Shown one piece after another: positions 25,334-29,022 of a stretch of DNA of 29,022 nucleotides. The notes beneath the pieces are model-generated. The model was not told where the DNA came from and made no database searches. It was given only the letters and a program-made list of their open reading frames with translations. This DNA is from Clostridiales bacterium UBA3680 (lineage in GTDB: Bacteria; Bacillota; Clostridia; Lachnospirales; CAG-274). Position numbers and translations under genes: made by a program. The stretch covers positions 1 through 29,022 of the forward strand of contig DFJD01000025.1 of the NCBI GenBank assembly GCA_002372875.1, read 5' to 3'. The stretch's first letter is position 1. Every line of letters begins with the position of its first letter.

Positions 25334-26694
25334 AAATAAGATATGCTTTATTGACCGTAATGCTCGGTCTTACCTTGGGGGCATTGACCGGGGTAATGGG
25401 AGCGGCGGCATTACTTGGTGCCTTGGCATTTGCAGCTGCTGTTGCTCTTTTTACAACAAAACCGCATATTTCCGTTTGTTTTCTTGCTTGCTACGGAGTA
25501 GCCGATTGGATCATAAGGCTTGTTGCTCCCGGTGCCTTATCCTCACTTTGGGATGAGCTCTATCTTATAGGTCTTGTTCTTTTACAGATATATAAACGTA
25601 TAGCATACAGAAATACAGAGGGTTTTAAAACCTCTCCTCTCGATATGCCTCTAATTATATATATTGCGGTAATGCTCGGAGTTCTTATTATAAACTGTAC
25701 GGATTATGCAATAGGTATAGAGGGCTTCAGAGCTATAATACAGTACACTCTTTGGTATTTTATCGTGCTTCAGCTCATAGACGATGAAAAGGCTATAAAA
25801 GCTGTTGCCGTTACCTTTGTGATTTGTTCCGGAATATTGGCAATATATGGTGTGCTTCAGTTTATTATAGGTGTAGAGATGCCCGAGGGATGGGTCGATC
25901 AAAACGAGGCAGGTGTAAGAACAAGAGTTTTTGCAATATTTACAAGCCCGAATATTTTCGGTTCACTTTTGACATTGGCTACCCCTATAGCTGTTTCCCT
26001 TATGCTTACCGCCAAAAAAACAAAGGGAAAAGCTATATATGCTTTTTTGGCATTTATGATGGTCTGCTCTCTTGTATTCACATTTTCAAGAGGTGCATGG
26101 ATAGGCTTTGCTCTTGCCGCATTTATATACATTATACTTAAAGATAAACGCTTGCTTTTACCTTTTATTGCAGCAGCCGTTATTTTAGCTCTTTGCGTTC
26201 CTTCCGTCACAAACAGGATCACATATATGCTCTCTCCGGAGTATATAGAAAGCTCACTTAAAGGCGGTCGACTTATAAGATGGCAAACAGGTCTTCGTAT
26301 GATAAACACCTATCCCATTCTCGGTGTTGGTTTGGGTAATTTTGGCGGCGCAGTAGCAATGAATCACAAAATGAGGATACTTGTTGACGGTTCCTATGAA
26401 AAGACCTTCTACATGGATAATTATTTTCTTAAAACTGCGGTGGAAAGCGGAATTGTAGGTTTCACCTCATTTGTTGTGCTTATGTACAGCGTATTTATAA
26501 ACGGAGTAAGAACAATAGCCCTTGCCGACGATAAGCTGAAAAAAGAGCTTTCTATAGGTATTACCGCCGGTTTATCGGGAATAATAATACATAACCTTGT
26601 TGAAAACATATTTGAAACACCGCTTATGGCAAGTCTTTTTTGGATATTTGCCGCCCTTCTTATAAATATAAGACTATTAGAGGATAAGAAATGA
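25330..26694 (+). CDS. O-antigen ligase/polymerase-family protein (Wzy-like)
   Basis: This 454-aa polytopic membrane protein has about ten or more hydrophobic spans. The family region includes SPNIFGSLLTLA near 205-216, FTFSRGAWIG near 248-257, and a large outer loop with GGRLIRWQTGL and YPILGVGLGNF, followed by NYFLKTAVESGIVGF. These are the hallmarks of the Wzy_C/O-antigen ligase superfamily, which polymerise or transfer lipid-linked glycans on the outer face of the membrane. In a Gram-positive setting, polymerase of Wzx-exported repeats or ligase onto another carrier are both possible. The start overlaps the previous gene's stop (TTGA), and the end overlaps csaB (ATGA). Confidence 0.88.
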   Translation: MKIRYALLTVMLGLTLGALTGVMGAAALLGALAFAAAVALFTTKPHISVCFLACYGVADWIIRLVAPGALSSLWDELYLIGLVLLQIYKRIAYRNTEGFKTSPLDMPLIIYIAVMLGVLIINCTDYAIGIEGFRAIIQYTLWYFIVLQLIDDEKAIKAVAVTFVICSGILAIYGVLQFIIGVEMPEGWVDQNEAGVRTRVFAIFTSPNIFGSLLTLATPIAVSLMLTAKKTKGKAIYAFLAFMMVCSLVFTFSRGAWIGFALAAFIYIILKDKRLLLPFIAAAVILALCVPSVTNRITYMLSPEYIESSLKGGRLIRWQTGLRMINTYPILGVGLGNFGGAVAMNHKMRILVDGSYEKTFYMDNYFLKTAVESGIVGFTSFVVLMYSVFINGVRTIALADDKLKKELSIGITAGLSGIIIHNLVENIFETPLMASLFWIFAALLINIRLLEDKK

Positions 26695-27818
26695 TAAAAC
26701 TGTTGATAGCGGGCTATCATGGCTACGGAAATTGCGGAGATGAGGCTATATTGCGTGCAATGACCTCAAACATCAGAAATATGGCAAAAGATGTTGAAAT
26801 AACCGCACTAAGCTATGCCCCGGAGTTTACAAAAAAAGAATATAAAATAAATTCCGTCGGCAGATTTAATGTGTTTGCCGTAATAAATGCCATAAGAAAA
26901 AGCGACATTGTGCTAAGCGGCGGAGGTACTCTTCTTCAAAACGGAACAAGCACGAGAAGTCTTCTCTACTATCTTGCAATAATAAGAACAGCTAAGTTTT
27001 TTGGTAAGAAGGTCATGCTTTATGCAAACGGTATAGGCCCGATAAACGGAGAAAAAAACAGAGCATTGGTAAAAAAAATAATAGACAGAGTAGACCTTAT
27101 AACACTGAGAGAAAAGCTTTCAGAGGCAGATCTGAAAAGCATAGGTGTGGCTAAACCCGATATAACGGTTACCGCCGACCCTGCTTTTACACTTACTCCC
27201 GCCGATAAAGAGCAAACAGACAGGATATTCAAGGATGCGGGGATAGATAACAAAGGGTTTACTGTCGGGGTTTCCGTCAGAAGATGGAGCAAAGCTTTTG
27301 GAGGAGATGACTATATTAAAAAGATTGCCGCTGCCTGTGACAGACTTGCAAAAAACGGCAAAACAATAGTTTTCCTTCCAATGGAATATCCGACTGATAT
27401 AGAAGTGTCAAGATTGGTGGCCGAAAAGATGAGTGAAAATGCGTATATACTTGACAAACGCTATACTCCCACACAGATTTTGGGCATAATCGGACGATTT
27501 GACATTATGCTTTCTATGCGCCTTCATTCACTGATATTTGCGGCAGTGCAAAATGTGCCCATGATGGGAATAATATACGATCCTAAAATAGAATATTATC
27601 TTAAGGAACTCGATATGCCCGAGGTAGGAGATGTACGAAAAGAATTGCTCGACCCTGATAAAATAGTGAAGTATTCCGAAGAAATTACCGAAAACCTAAC
27701 ACTTTATAAAGAAAAGCTTCTTAAAAGCTCCGAAATAATGAAGAAAAAAGCCAAGGAAAATGATATACTTCTTTCAAAAAAGCTTTTAGATCCCATAAGG
27801 AAGGGGAAAAATAAATGA
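26691..27818 (+). CDS. csaB: CsaB polysaccharide pyruvyltransferase
   Basis: This 375-aa protein begins with the diagnostic block HGYGNCGDEAIL (about residues 9-20). It continues LSGGGTLLQ near 75-83, YANGIGP near 105-111 and TADPAFTL near 161-168, and has the conserved SMRLHSLIFAA near 277-287. These match CsaB, which transfers pyruvate from phosphoenolpyruvate to a secondary cell wall polysaccharide sugar (ManNAc in well-studied cases). The ketal is what SLH domains of S-layer proteins recognise. It is cytoplasmic and acts on lipid-linked precursor. The pairing with TagA in the same operon agrees with this role. The start shares ATGA with the polymerase stop; the last four bases overlap the following gene in the same way. 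Confidence 0.93.
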   Translation: MIKLLIAGYHGYGNCGDEAILRAMTSNIRNMAKDVEITALSYAPEFTKKEYKINSVGRFNVFAVINAIRKSDIVLSGGGTLLQNGTSTRSLLYYLAIIRTAKFFGKKVMLYANGIGPINGEKNRALVKKIIDRVDLITLREKLSEADLKSIGVAKPDITVTADPAFTLTPADKEQTDRIFKDAGIDNKGFTVGVSVRRWSKAFGGDDYIKKIAAACDRLAKNGKTIVFLPMEYPTDIEVSRLVAEKMSENAYILDKRYTPTQILGIIGRFDIMLSMRLHSLIFAAVQNVPMMGIIYDPKIEYYLKELDMPEVGDVRKELLDPDKIVKYSEEITENLTLYKEKLLKSSEIMKKKAKENDILLSKKLLDPIRKGKNK

Positions 27819-28267
27819 AAAACAAACTGATACCTTTTTTTCAAGCCACATTAGGAGTGCTTGCAATAGCTTGTACAACCGCAATAGCAGCCCAAAGCGG
27901 TTCACAAAACGATCCTTATGCATCGAAGGCTTATGTTGACGATGCTGTAAACTCACTTAAAGCGCTTATAACAACAGGTGATTCCACCGCCGAAATATCC
28001 TCGGATAGTTACAAGCCCGTGTATGTTTCACTTGGACAAACCATTTACGGTGCAGAGGGTACGGAGCTTATTTTAAGAGCCGGAAAGGGTAAAATTGTTA
28101 TAGACGGTGTTGACGGAATAGTTGATGCTTCAACCGGTTCAAATTTGAAACAAGGCTCTGTTGTTACTATGAATCACATTCTTATAGTTCCCAGAGCTGA
28201 CGGAAGAGGAGTTAATGTTACCGAAGCGGCTTGGTTTCTTGTAAAAGGAGATTATACCATAAAATGA
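27815..28267 (+). CDS. Small secreted protein between csaB and tagA
   Basis: This 150-aa protein begins with a signal peptide: KNK, a hydrophobic core to about residue 25, and a likely cut after AIAA or nearby. A short Ser/Asp linker with a helix (ASKAYVDDAVNSLKALI) follows. A compact ~95-residue strand-rich domain containing YVSLGQTIYG, LILRAGKGKIVI and HILIVPRADGRG ends the protein. The family is not recognised. Four-base ATGA overlaps on both sides lock it into the csaB-tagA unit. GGAAGGGG precedes the ATG. A small exported domain made with the pyruvylation and linkage enzymes may bind or help attach the finished polymer, which is inference from position. Confidence 0.75.
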   Translation: MKNKLIPFFQATLGVLAIACTTAIAAQSGSQNDPYASKAYVDDAVNSLKALITTGDSTAEISSDSYKPVYVSLGQTIYGAEGTELILRAGKGKIVIDGVDGIVDASTGSNLKQGSVVTMNHILIVPRADGRGVNVTEAAWFLVKGDYTIK

Positions 28268-28998
28268 TAGTATGCAATATATTGGGAGTGCCCTTCGCTT
28301 CGATTACTCCGGAAGAAGCTGTGAGCAAAATAATTTCTTTTCTTGAGGGAACAAGAAAAGAAACTGTTTTCACGCCCAATCCGGAAATGGTTATGGAAGC
28401 ACAAAAGGATAATGATTTCATGAGAGTGCTCAACCTTTCTTCAATGAATATTCCCGACGGAATAGGAATAATATACGCTTCTCGCTTTACAAATATTCAT
28501 CTTAAGCACAGAGTTACGGGTTTCGATACCATCCAAGGTGTTTTTGAAAACATGGCAAAGCTCGGCAAAACAGCTTTCTTTTTCGGAGGTGCTCCGGGCG
28601 TGGCTGAAAAAGCCGCAGAAAATATGGAAAAAAAATATCCCGGACTTAAGATTGTAGGTATAGCCGACGGATATTTTGACGAGGAGAAAGAAAAGAAAAT
28701 CAAAGCCGAAATAAATGAAAAAAAACCCGACCTTCTTCTTGTGGGAATAGGATTTCCAAAGCAAGAGAAATGGATAGCAAACAATATCAAAAGTTTGAAT
28801 GTAAAATGTGCTGTTGGTGTCGGCGGAAGCTTTGATGTTATGAGCGGCTCGGTTAAAAGAGCTCCCAAGATTTTTATAAAGTTTGGGCTTGAATGGTTCT
28901 ATCGCCTTATTACTCAGCCAAGCAGATTTGTTCGTATGCTGCAGCTCCCCCTTTTTATGCTTACGGTAATAAAAAAATCGGTATTTAAAAGAAAATAG
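28264..28998 (+). CDS. tagA: TagA/WecG/CpsF-family N-acetylmannosaminyltransferase
   Basis: This 244-aa protein has family-typical length. It carries TPNPE at residues 37-41 and PDGIG at 64-68, containing the Thr and Asp (T37, D65) implicated in TagA catalysis. GFD, FFFGGAPG, LLLVGIGFPKQEKW and GVGGSFDVMSG follow. The C-terminal ~45 residues are basic and amphipathic, matching the membrane-targeting tail. The family adds ManNAc to GlcNAc-diphosphoundecaprenol, the linkage-unit step of wall teichoic acid and related wall polymers. The start is ATG 28264, overlapping the previous stop; AAAGGAG is rather far (13 bases), so coupling probably matters. An in-frame start at 28231 is rejected because it lies inside the preceding gene and lacks the conserved beginning. 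The gene is followed within six bases by a MITE-type repeat end. Confidence 0.92.
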   Translation: MIVCNILGVPFASITPEEAVSKIISFLEGTRKETVFTPNPEMVMEAQKDNDFMRVLNLSSMNIPDGIGIIYASRFTNIHLKHRVTGFDTIQGVFENMAKLGKTAFFFGGAPGVAEKAAENMEKKYPGLKIVGIADGYFDEEKEKKIKAEINEKKPDLLLVGIGFPKQEKWIANNIKSLNVKCAVGVGGSFDVMSGSVKRAPKIFIKFGLEWFYRLITQPSRFVRMLQLPLFMLTVIKKSVFKRK

Positions 28999-29003
28999 TT
29001 TAA

Positions 29004-29022
29004 GGAAGCACTGATTAATTCA
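29004..29022. mobile_element. Terminus of a second MITE-like element, cut by the window edge
   Basis: GGAAGCACTGATTAATTCA matches the right-end terminal repeat of the 62-287 element (opposite strand) at all but one of its 19 positions, and the left end nearly as well. It begins six bases after the tagA stop. The rest of the element lies beyond the window. Confidence 0.65.

Noticed and set aside
24788..26694. Frameshift splitting one polymerase gene into two
   Set aside because: The downstream frame has its own strong ribosome site and a complete family-length protein, and the upstream protein does not resemble a polymerase N-terminus. It remains only a minor possibility.

Overview
The window looks like a chromosomal segment of a low-GC Gram-positive Clostridia member (Firmicutes). 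The evidence is AT-rich DNA with heavy ATA and AGA codon use, canonical GGAGG-type ribosome binding sites, several TTG starts, near-consensus sigma-A promoters, and secondary cell wall polysaccharide genes of the TagA/CsaB kind. The genus cannot be fixed from the sequence. No rRNA, tRNA, CRISPR or phage genes were seen.

Region 1 (1-467) is gene-free. It holds a compact 226-bp, strongly structured repeat with long imperfect terminal inverted repeats (62-287, MITE-like), then a strong promoter (375-403). The first 19 bases of a second copy of the same repeat end occur at the window's other edge (29004-29022), six bases after the last gene. The whole gene block therefore lies between two copies.

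Region 2 (468-15019) is one eight-gene operon and the most unusual part of the window. Its products, in order, are a 1159-aa tubulin/FtsZ-superfamily protein with an acidic tail; three soluble proteins I do not recognise; a zinc-knuckle P-loop GTPase resembling the DO-GTPase2 family; a partner resembling GTPase-associated protein 1; a three-pass membrane protein; and a secreted, membrane-anchored von Willebrand A protein with an intact MIDAS. Genes overlap or lie within a few bases of each other. The exception is a 108-bp gap after the tubulin gene, which carries two hairpins, one of them terminator-like. Together they suggest a GTP-regulated cytoskeletal module linked across the membrane to an extracellular ligand-binding domain. 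The parts are known or partly known families; the assembled system and its role are inference.

Region 3 (15020-16241) has a strong intrinsic terminator, a lone minus-strand amidohydrolase, and a 345-bp divergent intergenic region with one good promoter in each direction.

Region 4 (16242-28998) is a tightly packed eleven-gene surface polysaccharide operon: a phosphodiester glycosidase (NAGPA-type) multidomain exoprotein, a Wzx-type flippase, WecC-type UDP-ManNAc dehydrogenase, two GT4 glycosyltransferases, a DUF4330-like protein, a small membrane protein, a Wzy/ligase-type polymerase, CsaB pyruvyltransferase, a small secreted protein and a TagA-type ManNAc transferase. TagA, WecC and CsaB together suggest a ManNAc/ManNAcA-containing, possibly pyruvylated wall polysaccharide. 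In other Firmicutes such polymers anchor SLH-domain proteins.
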